Shown here piece by piece: positions 23,338 through 35,540 of a DNA stretch of 64,000 bases; position 1 is the first letter of the stretch; each line of letters begins with the position of its first letter. The position numbers were made by a program, and so were the translations under genes. The DNA is from Lantana camara (lineage: Eukaryota > Streptophyta > Magnoliopsida > Lamiales > Verbenaceae): the NCBI GenBank assembly GCA_037501455.1, contig CM074856.1:97392001-97456000 (forward strand). The letters run 5' to 3'. The notes under the pieces are model-generated. The model was not told the origin of the DNA and ran no database searches. It saw only the letters and a list, made by a program, of their open reading frames with translations.

Positions 23338-26019
23338 TATAGCACCCTTTACACGTGGAGGTGCCACACCCCCGCACTATAGGTCAATCCACATACGAAA
23401 TGGGCAATCCGTACATGAACTAACCTACAGCGAACGGGTGACAATACAATAACAACAAGTTAGGCAGGATTGACTTACACATGCGACAAATAACGCGGAA
23501 GCACAAACCAATCACTACCCAATATGTCTATTTATCATGTCATGACATTTCTCATTCACCAAATAAAGTATATTCTAACTTTACATATCAATACATTATC
23601 ATCTTCTAAATATAAAACAATAGCATTAATCATAATTTCATAAGTAACAACAAATAACCAAATACACGAACCATGGTTGGCGCGACTACATGAACTGGAC
23701 TCGACTCGACTCAACTCGACTCCCGCCTAGCGTGCACCTGCAATAACCTGAAAGGTGGAGGCGTCAGTCTGTGAAGACTAAGTGAGGGGTTTAAATACAT
23801 ATTAGCGCAGATAACATGCAGGTTATATTCTCGGGTAAAGGTTTATAAAAGATAAAGATATAAGTTCAAGAATGTAGTACTCTTCGCCCGAGAATACAAC
23901 TATCAATATTAAATACTTGTTCATTTTCATGCAGTCAATACATGGCCCCGGCGAGTGAGGGCGGTCTCCAACCGTACTCCAAATGTACATGAAACATGCT
24001 TGCTTGATTATTAAACATTAGGTGATCATGCAATTCTATTATCGTGCAATCGCGCGATAGTGTAATCAAGTAACACATTCTTGGTATGAAAATCATGCAA
24101 TAACCCGAGGACAATCCGCGGTGCCGGACCCGTCCCCAGTCTCCTTCTCCCTCCAATGATGGGAAGGTAGCTAGCCTTCACCATCCACGACGTATTGAGC
24201 AGAGGGTACATGAATCCCTAAGCCGGGAACTCCTTCCTCCACTAATCTCCTAGCGGATTTAGGGGTCATCCCAACTGTGCTGAGGATAGTGCCAGAGTTA
24301 CCTGTCAACCCTTGCTTTCCCGGTTGGCTCTAGTCACTACCCTCGGGCCCAACGTGAACGGTCATGCTACTCGCCTAAAACATGCACGAAACATGGCTTG
24401 CTTGCTTGCTTGCTTTTCATGAACATGACTTGAAATGATAAGTGACTTTATAAAATTATAGCTATAAATACCTTTGGCCGAAAGAACACATAAGGGGTAT
24501 ACGGGTTCTATACAACTAACAATTAAACCTCACCTGACAGGCGACACAGGACTTGTGAATGCGTGAACGTGCTCAGTTGACCACAATCTCCTCCCCGGGA
24601 GAATAACTGGACAAGAACAAGACATGGTGTACTCGTGAGACAATAACTCATCAATGTTACCAAATAGGACGCACGGCTTAATCATACAACGAGATGACAT
24701 GCATTCACGAATGTAGCATGATATATTCATATTATGACATGTAATTGATCATTTAATAACAATTTGGGGTTAAATAAATCATTAGAATTAAATCCCAAAA
24801 TTACATTTTTATGCAGAAACTTTTGTTCTGTCAGACTTGTGGGAACGGCCGTTCCGGCTTCCCTTTGAAAATGGGAAGGGCCGTTCCCGTGGCCCTTTAA
24901 AATACGCTAACGTTTTTCATTTTAAAAATGCGCTGAAGCTGGGAACGGCCCTTCCGACACGCAGGCCAAAATGGGAACGGCCGTTCCCAGGCTCGGCCGC
25001 CTATTTCATTTGAAAGAGTGGGAACGACCGTTCCCATAATGCCTTGAGGCGGGAATGGCCGTTCCTAGTTTCTGCAACTGAAGAATAGAGCAGAAACAGG
25101 GGATGGCTACGGGAACAACAACCAAGCAACAAACTCCAATTTTGGTTAATAAAAAGGCATGAATTTCTGGTAATATGCAAGCATATATGTTCAAGACATG
25201 ATAATATATCACTTGAACACCTAAAACATGAATTGTCATCAAGATTCATAACTTCAAGCTCATGCATATATTTTCACATAACCTCAAATTTTGGTAAGAA
25301 TTCATGCTATAATTCAAGATATAATCACATAATCATGCTTCCATCTACACTTAATCCATTTAGCATATAATTCTCAAACCCTAACTATCATATTTATGAT
25401 CAAGAATCATGTAATCAAACATACACCCACCTTGAAATGAAAGAAATGAAGAAGATAGATGGAAATGGATGCTTGAGCCCCAAAACTCCTAATTTTCTTG
25501 GAAAACTTGATGAATTTGATGAAATCTCCTCTCCCCTTCTTGATGGATTGGTTCGGTGAAAAGAGAGCATGATGGAGGATGATATTGATGAAAAATGAAA
25601 TGAATGGAAGCATGAAGAAGCTTATACCGTGATATATTTTGACAAAATGGAATATTTATGATTAAATCCTCCAAGTTCATAAGTTATGCAATTAAGTATA
25701 GGAGGTTTGGAAAATGATCAATTAAGTCCAAAAGGTTTTCATGCAATTTAGTCCTTAAATTAAAATGAATGAGCATTTAAGGGCAATTAAATAATTAAAA
25801 TGCACTTGGCCATTAACTCACATAAGAACGAATTCAATATGTAGAATAATTCTCAAGTTGGCACGTTCCACATATTTTCACGTAAACATTTTGAAATACA
25901 ATTCATAAAATTCATATAACACGTATAACTTGAATAAACGAAAATAATAAAATAAATCCTAACGCTCGAAACTCACACGTGTCGAGCGTATCTGACCGTC
26001 CGAAAATCGGGGCATTACA
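23338..26019 (-). mobile_element. 3' LTR of element C
   Basis: 2682 bp. Sense-direction signals: donor-like CAAG|GTGGGT (intron side begins at 25430), palindrome array 25066-24841, hairpin AGTCT/AGACT at 23766-23779, and acceptor-like TTATTGCAG ending at 23738. A (CTTG)n run sits at ~24394-24413. Confidence 0.92.
24841..25066. repeat. Palindrome array, 3' LTR of C
   Basis: Six units based on GGGAACGGCCGTTCCC: 24841-24856, 24873-24888, 24941-24956, 24973-24988 (perfect), 25020-25035 and 25051-25066. Spacers carry the TTTGAAAATGG-type text also found in the 37977 solo LTR. Confidence 0.9.
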
Positions 26020-26036
26020 ATTCTCTTCCCCTTAAG
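26020..26036 (-). other. Polypurine tract of element C
   Basis: Minus-strand CTTAAGGGGAAGAGAA directly before the 3' LTR. The tract of element D (CTTAAGGGGGAGAGG) is nearly the same. Confidence 0.85.
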
Positions 26037-27331
26037 AGAATCCGTCCTCGGATTCCACGTCCTGAATTCCTGGAATTTAATTGGCTCTTACGCGTTCATC
26101 CCACGCGGGTTAGCTACTCCCCGTCAGGGATTAGTCCGAAAGAGGTCTTCGATCCACAAGGTTCTTCAAGGTGCATGAGATCACGACCGTCAACTTTCCA
26201 GAGTCTAACCACTTGAGAAAATCTACGTTCCACTAGAACAAGTAACAAAAAATAGTGAGAGGGCCCCGACTCTCAAATAATTAACGAGAGAACCCCGTCT
26301 CTCGAGCAAGTAACAAGAGAACCCCGTTTCTTGACAACCCTGAGAGAATCCCCGTCTCTCACGCACACGAAATAAAATTCAAGCGAGCACTTAGATAAAT
26401 ATTTACAATTAACACACAAGGATCAAATAAAAATTATCATTTATGCAACTAATTGTTCACATAAACAATTAATAATAAACAAGAAATCATGTACAAGAAA
26501 AATAAAATAATAATAAACAAATAATAATAAAATAATGGTGCACGTGGTATGCATGATTAAGTGTACTGTCCACTGAGGATTGAAGTTCTTGTATTGTAGC
26601 AATTCGAAGAAATACTTGATTCTTTAGTTGAGGTTTCTTTTTGTCTTGTACTACTATGGTTCGAAATTCCCATTCTTAATAGTCATCTCAGCTCTAGTAT
26701 TATCTTCTAACATAATCCGTAAATCATCATTAATCACCACATCTTCATACCCCGTATTTAACCTTAGATTCACCGGTTACACCCTTCTTAACTAATTGTC
26801 ACATACACTTTATGATTTCGGAATTGAAAATAACCCCGAGCTTTCCTGTTAGGGAATGATTGTACCTTCAAGCTTAAAAGACTGGCTTTGCGCTCCAAGC
26901 AAGCTCTCTTATCCAACAACGGCGAGAACAGGTTTTCCCCCATCTCCTCAATCTTCGTAATCAAAGTAAAACATTTTCCCCGAAGCAAAGATCTTAACTC
27001 CTTATTTGAAATCCGAGAGTTGAACTCCTATTTCCTTAACAAATAACACGGCGGACGTTTGATGTAGAAAAGAGTCAAGGTCGTCATCCCGTGGGGGTAC
27101 CTCAGCAAGCCCTTTTACATAGAAACCGAAGAAATCAAGTCCTAGTGAAGCGTCTTCCATTTGATCCCTGAAATTTGATAATATACTCAACAGCTCTACG
27201 AAATATCTTGAAAGAGAGGATCGTTTAATCTTCAGTTTTCCCTGAAGTGTTCATGGCAAACTGGAACATTTATGGAGGCGACGGAAGCAATACGCGAAGA
27301 GGGCAGTTCGCATAGAGTTCTAGATCATTCC
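26037..27331 (-). other. Internal region of element C, part next to the 3' LTR
   Basis: Noncoding. A local repeat of GAGAGAACCCCGTCTCTC-like text at 26255-26365 suggests old tandem copies. Two short minus-strand frames (26788-26988 and 27002-27190) match no retrotransposon domain I know. ATTCC at 27327-27331 is the left target duplication of D. Confidence 0.6.
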
Positions 27332-29671
27332 TGTGACACCCCAGTTTTCCGGCAAGCCAGGTACGACGTCGCGAGAGAGTTTAATTCAGTAATTATGTGT
27401 TTTATGTGCGTCACATGCCAACGTGTCAACGTGTAATTTTATTATGTGCGCAATAGAATTTATTAAATGTACTTTGACTCAATTATCCAATAATTGCTCG
27501 TTAGGGACCTAATTTTTAATTAGGGTGTTTTGTGGCCTTCATGGCTACCTTGAGCTCAGGAATTCGAATACGAATTCTAACCTTACCATTGAGTTCGTTT
27601 CGGTGATTCGGATTCAATGAATTAACCTTTTTAAATTTCTAAAGCCATTTGATCATCCTACCGTTTTAACATTCAATCCTAATGGATCAGATCTTTTCTA
27701 ACCGACCCATTTCAGCTCCTTTTAGAGCTGAAACATAACCCATTTGCCCCTCCATTCTCATGTTTCATACTTGGAGAAGAGAGAAGAGGAGCTCCCAAGC
27801 CCTAGACCCTTTCAAGCTCAAGTTCGACTTCATCCTCCACCTCTCCAACAATCCGAGGTAAGATTATTACTCCTTGCAACGTGAACTTTCATTCTATTCG
27901 ATTCTTTTCTCTTGAAACCTTGGTTAGATGCTTGAATGAAAGAGATGATAAATGATTATGATGGGTTATGTAATGTCTTGAATTGCATGGATGTGGTTTG
28001 AAAATAAGATTTTGCCTTAGTAATTGCATTTCTTTAAGTATCAATACATATGCCGAGCGTCTATGTGGTTCATTGTGAGTCTAAGCCTTATGTTTTGTCT
28101 TTAGTTTGTTCAGGTGCACCCGGGGTGGTGTTTCGCAATCCGTTTTGATTCCGGGGTGAATCACGTGTTTGGTTCTTTGCTTCGTCGGTGTAAGGTGAGG
28201 CTAGGTTATAGTTAAACCCTGTGAATGTGCCCATTTTCTCGGTATGCGAACTATGACCTTTATTATACGTAAATATGTACGAGATATAAAAATTTTAAAT
28301 GGTAATACACTTCCAAGTATGATGAGCAATGTACAAGCCTACGTATGCTTGATTTAATTTGATTTGATTCATTATGATTGGTAATGCTAAACCACGCTCC
28401 AAACCGTGTGCCTCGTATGAGCCGGGAGCTACGAGCAGAGGAATATGCTAAGGATTTGACACGGAGAGGTATGAAAAGCGTGGTTGTGTCAATGTAAAGT
28501 ATGTATCTTACATATGTTACGTTTCTGATTAGTAGCGGGTTAGGAATGAATGATTGAATGAATGGGGCCCAGGAGGTGTGGGTCAGGAGGACCCAGGACG
28601 ACCATAGGGGTCACCGGTTAACCTTGTGCTCACTCTCCACATGATTGATATGACTAACCCGGAACCCACCAGGAGGTTTGGTTGGGTGATGGGAACCTGA
28701 GGGTTTGAGTGTTCGCGCTCCCCTCGTCTGATTGGATGGTTTGGGTCGCGCAACCCTTCCATCGCCGGAGAAGGAGGTATATGATTGTTATGCATGATTG
28801 ATTGATATGTTTGATTGCACGATTCGTATGAGGAGCCCAGCATGGGAATTGTTACTCGTACCCGCCGAATGTTTACTTTGTCAAAGTTCGTGAAACGGGG
28901 ATAGATTCTTAACTATGATAAAACATGGATCTTTGGAATATGAAAGATAGGAATTGATATGAATTGACATGAATGGTTATGATTTGATATGATATGGGTC
29001 CTTGAAGCTTCAATTCGTTCAGTTTTGGTTAAGAATTCCTATATATATGTATCACGGCCAAAACTTTGGTGTGCAAAAACTATCCCCGAGTTCACGAACT
29101 GTGTGTGATTGGAATATGCTTTGCTCATATATATATATATAACGTGTGTGGGTAGCCCCTCACTCAGTCGAGTTGTAGAATGACCCTCTCCCTCCCCAAC
29201 TTTTAGTGTGCAGGTTTGGCGTTGGAGTTTTAAGCTAGGCGGGGTTGTGTTGAGTCTTTGAGTCGGTCAAGTTATGTTAGAAGAGTCTGTGCACTGGCAT
29301 ATGTATTTAAATTATGTACGATTCGACTTTGTAAGTTATGAATTTGAATCTTTATGCATTGGTTATTGAATTGCCTTACCGAGATTTGTTATGAGTTAAA
29401 AAGAGGCCTGAGGAGCCCAAGTCTGCTTGTGGTTCGTGTGTTTAATTTCTACAGGCCCGTGGCCAATGCATGTGTTTAGATTGTAATTTTCCACTGCATT
29501 CTGTTTCGTTGGTTAGTTATATTTGCAGGGTCTAAGTTCCGCCTAGCTTAGGAGGTTTGTTTTATTTGTCTCCCATTTGCTATGGTTTGATACGGGTGAG
29601 GACTTCCCATTTCGTCACTCGTGTTGAGCCATAGTGTGGGGGATGTGGTGCCTCACGTGCGGGGTGCTACA
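27332..29671 (+). mobile_element. 5' LTR of element D
   Basis: 2340 bp, TGTGACACCCC to GGGGTGCTACA. Donor-like CCGAG|GTAAGA at 27858; acceptor-like GTGCAG ending at 29213 after a CAGTC hairpin. It lacks the palindrome array. Compared with the 3' LTR it has a 10-bp ACGTGTCAACGTGT-type duplication near 27420 and lacks ~25 bp found near 36806. Confidence 0.93.
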
Positions 29672-29679
29672 TCCTAAAG

Positions 29680-29692
29680 TGGTATCAGAGCC
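29680..29692 (+). other. Primer binding site of D with adjoining hairpin
   Basis: TGGTATCAGAGCC (initiator tRNA-Met). Just after it, CCAGGTTGCAAAACCGGGG (29693-29711) can fold with GGTT/AACC and CC/GG arms. Elements C and E carry the same hairpin. Confidence 0.92.
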
Positions 29693-29941
29693 CCAGGTTG
29701 CAAAACCGGGGTTCAGTGTCTTTTTGTGTCTGTCTAGGTCTTACGGCATAGGACAATATGGTTAAGTGAATGCATTCACATCGGATTTGTCAAGTTATGC
29801 ATTAGATTTTCTTAGCACTTATTAATTTACAACGTGCTATGCATTGCATTTCTTAATTGCAATTACTTGACTTGATTATGTGACATATTCATATACTAAC
29901 CGACATGCATATATTTATATTGAAGTTGTGAAAATTTCAGG

Positions 29942-30851
29942 ATGCCACCACGTCGTCAAGGTCTCAATCAACCATCACCTAAGCATCATTACAATCAAGA
30001 GCAATCACGTACCGAAATGCAACCTATGAATTCCATGGCGGCTTTATATCGAGACTTTAGGTCATTCAATCCTCCCCAGTTTCGCGAAGGTGATGATATC
30101 CGGGCCGAAGAGTGGTTATCTGAGGTTGTAAGTATTTTTGAAGTATGGCCTTGCAACCCACAAGATATGGCATCTCTTGCTATATTACTTTTACAAGGAC
30201 AAGCACGGCAATGGTGGAAACGAGCTGCCCTGCAAGTTGAAGCCACAAGTGAAGGATTGACTTGGGATACCTTCGTCCAGGAGTTTAGAAAAAGGTACAC
30301 ACCGGCCACCCTACGGGACCGAAGGTTTGAAGAATTTCTTGCTCTCAAGCAAGGAAACGGTCATGGAGTACATCGAAGAATTCGAGAGGCTAGGTACCTA
30401 TGTGCCTCATATTATGAGTAATGATGAGATGAAGACTTGGTATTTTATGGAAGGCCTTCGGGATGAGTTTAAGGAGGCTTTAATTGCGGAGAATACGAGC
30501 ACATGGGATAAAGCTACAACGAAAGCTTTGAGGGTTGAGAATCGAAGACTAATAAGAGGAAAGGAAGAAGAGGATTCGGGACTGAGAAATGAATTGAGAT
30601 TTTGCTGTAAACTTCAAGTGGGAGAAAGATTTCAACATTCCGGTATCCAAGCCAAAAAGAAGATCCGTAGGAAGAAGCATAAGGTTGGAAATTCTTCAAG
30701 AACAAAGAGAGAGCCTCAACCGTGTGCACGTTGTGGAGGAATTAATCACGCTTACAACATGTGTTGGGATCGACTGAAGAAGTGTTATGCATGCGGGTCA
30801 AAGGATCACATGGTTTCGGCGTGTGCTCAATCAAGGAATCCCAAACAATAG
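29942..30851 (+). pseudogene. gag: Tekay/Del-type Gag with one frameshift
   Basis: Starts MPPRRQG at 29942, ~260 bp after the primer site. The retrotransposon Gag core (FNPPQFREGDD..., then QGQARQWWKRAA and the TWDTFVQEFRKRY motif) covers about residues 35-125. A frameshift near 30356, after LALKQGN, moves the rest (TVMEYIEEFERL...) to another frame, which runs to a stop at 30851. Near the C-terminus there are two CX2CX4HX4C zinc knuckles, CARCGGINHAYNMC and CYACGSKDHMVSAC, as in Tekay/Del elements. Gag would form the particle and package RNA. Total length ~300 residues; no protease follows. Whether the frameshift was once programmed cannot be judged; a simple indel is more likely. Confidence 0.88.
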
Positions 30852-31808
30852 GAACGAAATCAAAGGCTTCAAATTGGACACCAACAAGAATTTGAGGATA
30901 AAGGTATTCACATTCATGGCACGTGCATCATACTGATTTTTCATTATTTTAATCTTCCTTATTTATATACATTGTGCAACTCTATTTTCCATGATTGCCC
31001 TAATATGTTGCATAATTAAATGGTACATGCATTGGCATCGTAACCCATTATTCATTGTTCAGTGTTTACTTGATAGGAATTTTTCCTCCAAACTCATTCG
31101 TCAAGTGTTACTTCAACCGAGTCATTGTTAAATCAAGATAAGAAGAATTTTAGATTGCAGAGTTTGAGGAAGGAAAAAGGAAATACCAAGGCTTGGGAAA
31201 GTAGAATTGGATTTGGAACATAAGAAATAGATTGTTATCTCTACGGATCATTCCAAAGTGAATACGATAACTTTCACCGTACAAATAGCTTAGTTAGGAT
31301 CATTTACACCGAGAGAGCTAAGTCGAGAAGCAATAGAACAAGTTCAAGGAATTGGGATAGAAGTTTTTAAGGGGGAGAGCATGACCGGAAGATGATTTAA
31401 AGTTCTGTATTATGCTGAGTGGATCGCTACTAGAAGGAACAATGGAAAAGAAAGAATAACAACAATATATATAAGTACCTCGGAAGATGGAGATATAACC
31501 CTTGAAGAGATTCTGAGACCAAGTCTAGAAGAACCTCGAGAGATGAAGATATAGATTTGAGGAGTTCTTTGGGATTTGAAATAACGAGGCCAAGAACGGA
31601 TAAATCGAGGATAATTTCAAATTTTGATTTAAGTTGTTTGATGATGGAGCTATGGAGGGTTTATAAGAACTGGTAACGATAGTAATGAAGAAGTGAAGCC
31701 GAGTCAATTTAATCGTGGGCTTTTAAAATAGGTAAGAAAGATCATGACATGGACAAGATGGATTAATAGCTCATCGATCGCTTTTCCAAGATGAGCCAGG
31801 AATGCGTA
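30852..31808 (+). other. Post-gag internal region of D, without pol
   Basis: No open frame or pol motif recognised (no DSG protease, YVDD or integrase motif). A purine-rich GTTTTTAAGGGGGAGAGC near 31363-31380 looks like a second polypurine-type tract. The bases GCGTA at 31804-31808 are the target duplication of the next insertion. Confidence 0.55.
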
Positions 31809-32529
31809 TGTGACGCCCCGTTTTCTCGAAGGGCGTTCTTACGACATCAACAAGTAAGTCTCTACACTTATGTGTGTTTAATTTAAGAGTTCTTGAATTA
31901 TGTGATTTAATGTAAATCTAATTTAATATGTGTTCATTCGAATTATTCTAAGATTAATTGCAACTTGATTAATTACGCGCCTATTTAACCCTAACTATCT
32001 AATTTGATTTAATTCAAATTTATTCCATGAAATAATTGTCAAGTTGATTTCAAATTCATCATGTTACTTAACTTGTTTAATTTCGGTTTACTTGAATTCC
32101 TTGAGATTAATTGTCAATCATGTGTGTACAAAGTGCCGCTAAATTATACGAAAAGTTTCTAAAATTAAATTGAATTAAACTCTAATTGATAAATCTCTAT
32201 TTCACTTTTATTTGTAAAATTAATTCGGAGCTTGATTGTTTATTCGTAACTTTACCAATTTTATTTACGATTAATTGTACGCGATATTTATCTTTGCTAC
32301 GCGATAAGGATACCCGGTTGTATATAGCTTGTGCACAAGACACATTTCTCCCAATCCCTTTTCTCTCTCTCTCTCCTCTCCCACTTTCTCTCTCCCGCCG
32401 GTTACTATCGCGGCTTCGGTTACGAGCCCATAACTCGATCGTTTCTCGACGGAATTCAACAAACGAATAGTCCATTTCGATTATCTCGGCGAGACCGACG
32501 TAAGAGTACCAATTTCACAGCCTAAAGAT

Positions 32530-33270
32530 GAACGGTGGCGGAGTTATGGCCGGATTTCAGTAGCAGCGGCGGAGCTGTCAGACCGCCGCCACTTCGCCGG
32601 CGTTTCGGGGCATTTTCCGGCCATTTTCTTGGTACACGCGCCTTGGACCCAGAAAGTAGACTTCCAGCCGCTTCGGTTGACGTCGGATTCGTGGAAATCG
32701 GAGCAGAGACGGCGCTGCACGCGCCGCCCAAAGCTCGCGGCGTCAGCGCGAGTTACTGTAGCGGCGGCGGCAGAAACTTCGGCGGCCAACGGGGGCCTTT
32801 TCCGGCCATCTTTTGGTCTCGGGCTCTTCACAAAAGTTGTTCGGAACGACGAGAACTAGTGACCTGTGATCAGGCGACTCCAGATTCGGTGGTTTGGCGG
32901 CGGATCGGCGGCGGCAAAGTGGCGGTGCAACGGCGGCACTAGCTCCGAGGATTTTTCCGGAAAGCTACCTTAGGGCTTTCGAAGAGCTCATCATGGGTAA
33001 GTCAACACCTTTTTCGGATCGCATTTTGGTTCACCAGTTTGGAAGTAATTTGAGTTTGAAGATTTAGGGTTTTCGTGCTCTTAGATTTCAGATCTAGGAC
33101 AATCGGCTTCGAATTTCCAGAAATTGATTGAGGATTCAGAACGGGCACGAAGACTTCATTCAGGAATGATTTTTCGGGATTTTTCCGGCGACTTTTGACG
33201 GCGGCCCGTCGGCGGTCCGGCCAAATTTCGGTAGCTACAGTGGTGGCGTTCCGGCGGCGTTTGGTCAGAA
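32530..33270. other. GC-rich, GGC-rich zone of LTR H
   Basis: Dense in GGCGG, CCGGC and TTTTCCGGCC words that recur with changes (for example 32610-32625, 32797-32810 and 33175-33190). It spans the inferred transcribed leader and the donor-like site at 32997. Open frames here in several phases and on both strands reflect base composition, not genes. Confidence 0.7.
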
Positions 33271-34387
33271 TGTTCGTCTCGTTGTGGTGAGTTCAACGCC
33301 ACTTTCCGTTCGTTAATCGGACACTCGGTTTATTTATTACGAATTATTTTGCGTAATTGTGATTATTTGAATTAATTGTTTTAAGTGCAAATAAATTGGT
33401 TATTGTTGGTTTGTTGATCGAGATGTATTCCAATCGTATATGAAAACATGTATTGAATGGATTGTGATATGCATGAATGTTTCGATTTACAATTTGAATC
33501 CCGATGTGATGAATTTATGCTATGTGTTTAGATATGAAGGGGTGTTAGTGTAATATTTATGAAACCATGAATGTGACTTGAGCTTGTGTACCAAACATTT
33601 TGTGAAGTTGTAAAGTATGACTTTAAGTGAATTAAATGCACTCTTTATTTGTATCAAGCATGCCATCTACGTACAACAACTTTGTATGTTTATATAATCA
33701 AGTTGCTCTTACTTATGCACTTTATAACTCGACATGAACTTGATGCTTAATTCTAACATTATAATTGAACCCTGTGATATTGGATGATTTAATATGCATT
33801 TTCTGAATACATTGACTTCCTAAATTGATCTTGCATCTTTGGATATGGAATTGCATGATGGTTGCTTGTAAATATGACCTTGTTGAGCATTGATTTGCCT
33901 TGAATGACCACGACACCTCATCCAAGCACAACATGAACACTTATGCATAACCACGATCATGTTGAGCAACGCCGTGCGTCTTGTTTGGTTCATATAGAGT
34001 CTAAGTCTGGGCTTCTGTATGTCTTGTCACAGAGTTTGGTGGTGCCGATGGGTCCGAGGTTTAGAGTGTTTGGCCCTTCACACTCTCAGACTCTACTACT
34101 ACGAGGTGAGGTTTAGGATTTTGTATAGTTACGTGACCTATGGCCTTTACATGTTGATTTCTACCCTTGCATGCGAGTATACTCTATTATAGATATGTAT
34201 GTGCTGAATATGATATGTTGATGATCTTGTGTGAGTCCTGCGTGGATGGAGGTCATGAGGCTTAAAGTTCCATCGCGTAGGAAGGGTGTAAATATAAAAA
34301 CCAGTTTTTGAGGCATATGTAAGCTATTTTGGAAAATTCAATGGTGTTATGATTCTGTAGCGAGATTGCCATGAAAGATTGGCGTAT

Positions 34388-34460
34388 GTGATCCATTGTG
34401 ATCTGTTCTGTTGTGATCCGTTGTGATCTGTTCTGTTGTGATCCGTTGTGATCTGTGTGT
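34388..34460 (+). repeat. Three tandem 25-bp repeats
   Basis: Units GTGATCCRTTGTGATCTGTT plus CTGTT start at 34388, 34413 and 34438, inside the inferred LTR intron of H. Confidence 0.88.
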
Positions 34461-35540
34461 GGATCGATCCTGGTGAGCTGCGGAATGGGTACCCCCGGGA
34501 CGGTTAGGGCCGTCGGGGCATTTATCCATTGCGTAGTTCCATTTGAGATATCATTGTTCGACCTTAGGGTGATGAGGGAGGCGTGGTATCTTGAGCCTTC
34601 GGCTAAGGCCGGGGAGGACTCTTGTGGGTTCGCAACCCCTTGAGGGTGAGTCTATTTTAGACGGTTTATTCTCGATGGTATGGGGACGGTACATCTCCTC
34701 CATCATTGGTGTAGAGGTTGGATTGATTTTGATTTATGTTATGAGGAGTTGAGGTTGGAAGCTCGTACTCGCCGAGCAGTTGATTATGTTATGTTATGGA
34801 ATTATGAATCGGGATAGAGTCCTTTTGGAAATGGTTTCTAAACTTATATCTATATTTATTTGGGTTGTTTCGAAATGTTTTGGTATGCAACACCTATCCC
34901 CGGTTCATGAGTCCATCCTTTTATTCTGTGCTATGCTCTTTATATATATATATTGTGGGTGTGCGTTAGCCCCCTCACTCGGTCAAGTTGACTGACCCCT
35001 CATTTACACTTTTAGTTGCAGGATTGTTGGCGTTTGCTAGGCGGAAGTGAGTCTTTTGAGTTGCACTTCATCGGTCTAGTCTTTCTATTTGCATTTGTCG
35101 TTTCACACACTTTACTTATGCTTTGATTTGTAGACTTGAGATTATACTTTACTATTCGGTAGCCCTGCGTGGCACTCTCATTTGGCCCTTGTGGCACTTG
35201 ATGATTATTACTTTATGTTGATATTCGGGACTAGGGATCTATGCTAGTTGAACCCGTCACTTGTTATGTTTGTTGATCTATTATACGGGATTAGGTATCT
35301 ATGCTAGTTGAACCCGTCACCTGCTTTGTATGTTTTATTTTAAATGCTTCCGCTATCTATTGTTGTTGGTTTTAATTGCTTCCGCACTCTGAGTTTTGGT
35401 CAAGTTAGATCCGCCTAGCCTAGTGTGTGAGTTGGTCTCCCGTTCGCTCTGATTCGGATTCGGGCATGGACTTTCATTTCATGTTCCGGGTCTGGGTCAT
35501 AGTGCGGGGGATGTGGCACTTCTCCGTTTGGGGTGTTACA

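Larger units (their letters stand above)
31809..35540 (+). mobile_element. Solo long LTR in element D (H)
   Basis: 3732 bp from TGTGACGCCCCG to GGGGTGTTACA, with exact flanking duplication GCGTA (31804-31808, 35541-35545). No internal region. Sense signals: TATATAGC at ~32321, a GC-rich zone (32530-33270), donor-like ATGG|GTAAGT at 32997, hairpin GGTCAAGTTGACTGACC at ~34980, and acceptor-like TTGCAG ending at 35021. The conserved box GTGCGGGGGATGTGG stands near the end. Confidence 0.93.

Noticed and set aside
23935..25680. Short frames found twice (also 43952-45829)
   Set aside because: The duplication is only that of the two LTRs of element C; changes between copies show no coding constraint.
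29680..29694. Part of a tRNA-Met gene
   Set aside because: Only the primer-complementary bases are present, directly after an LTR end; no cloverleaf.
32535..32942. Overlapping frames of 70-135 codons in the GC-rich zone of LTR H
   Set aside because: Present in several frames and both strands at once, as expected from GC-rich composition; no domain.
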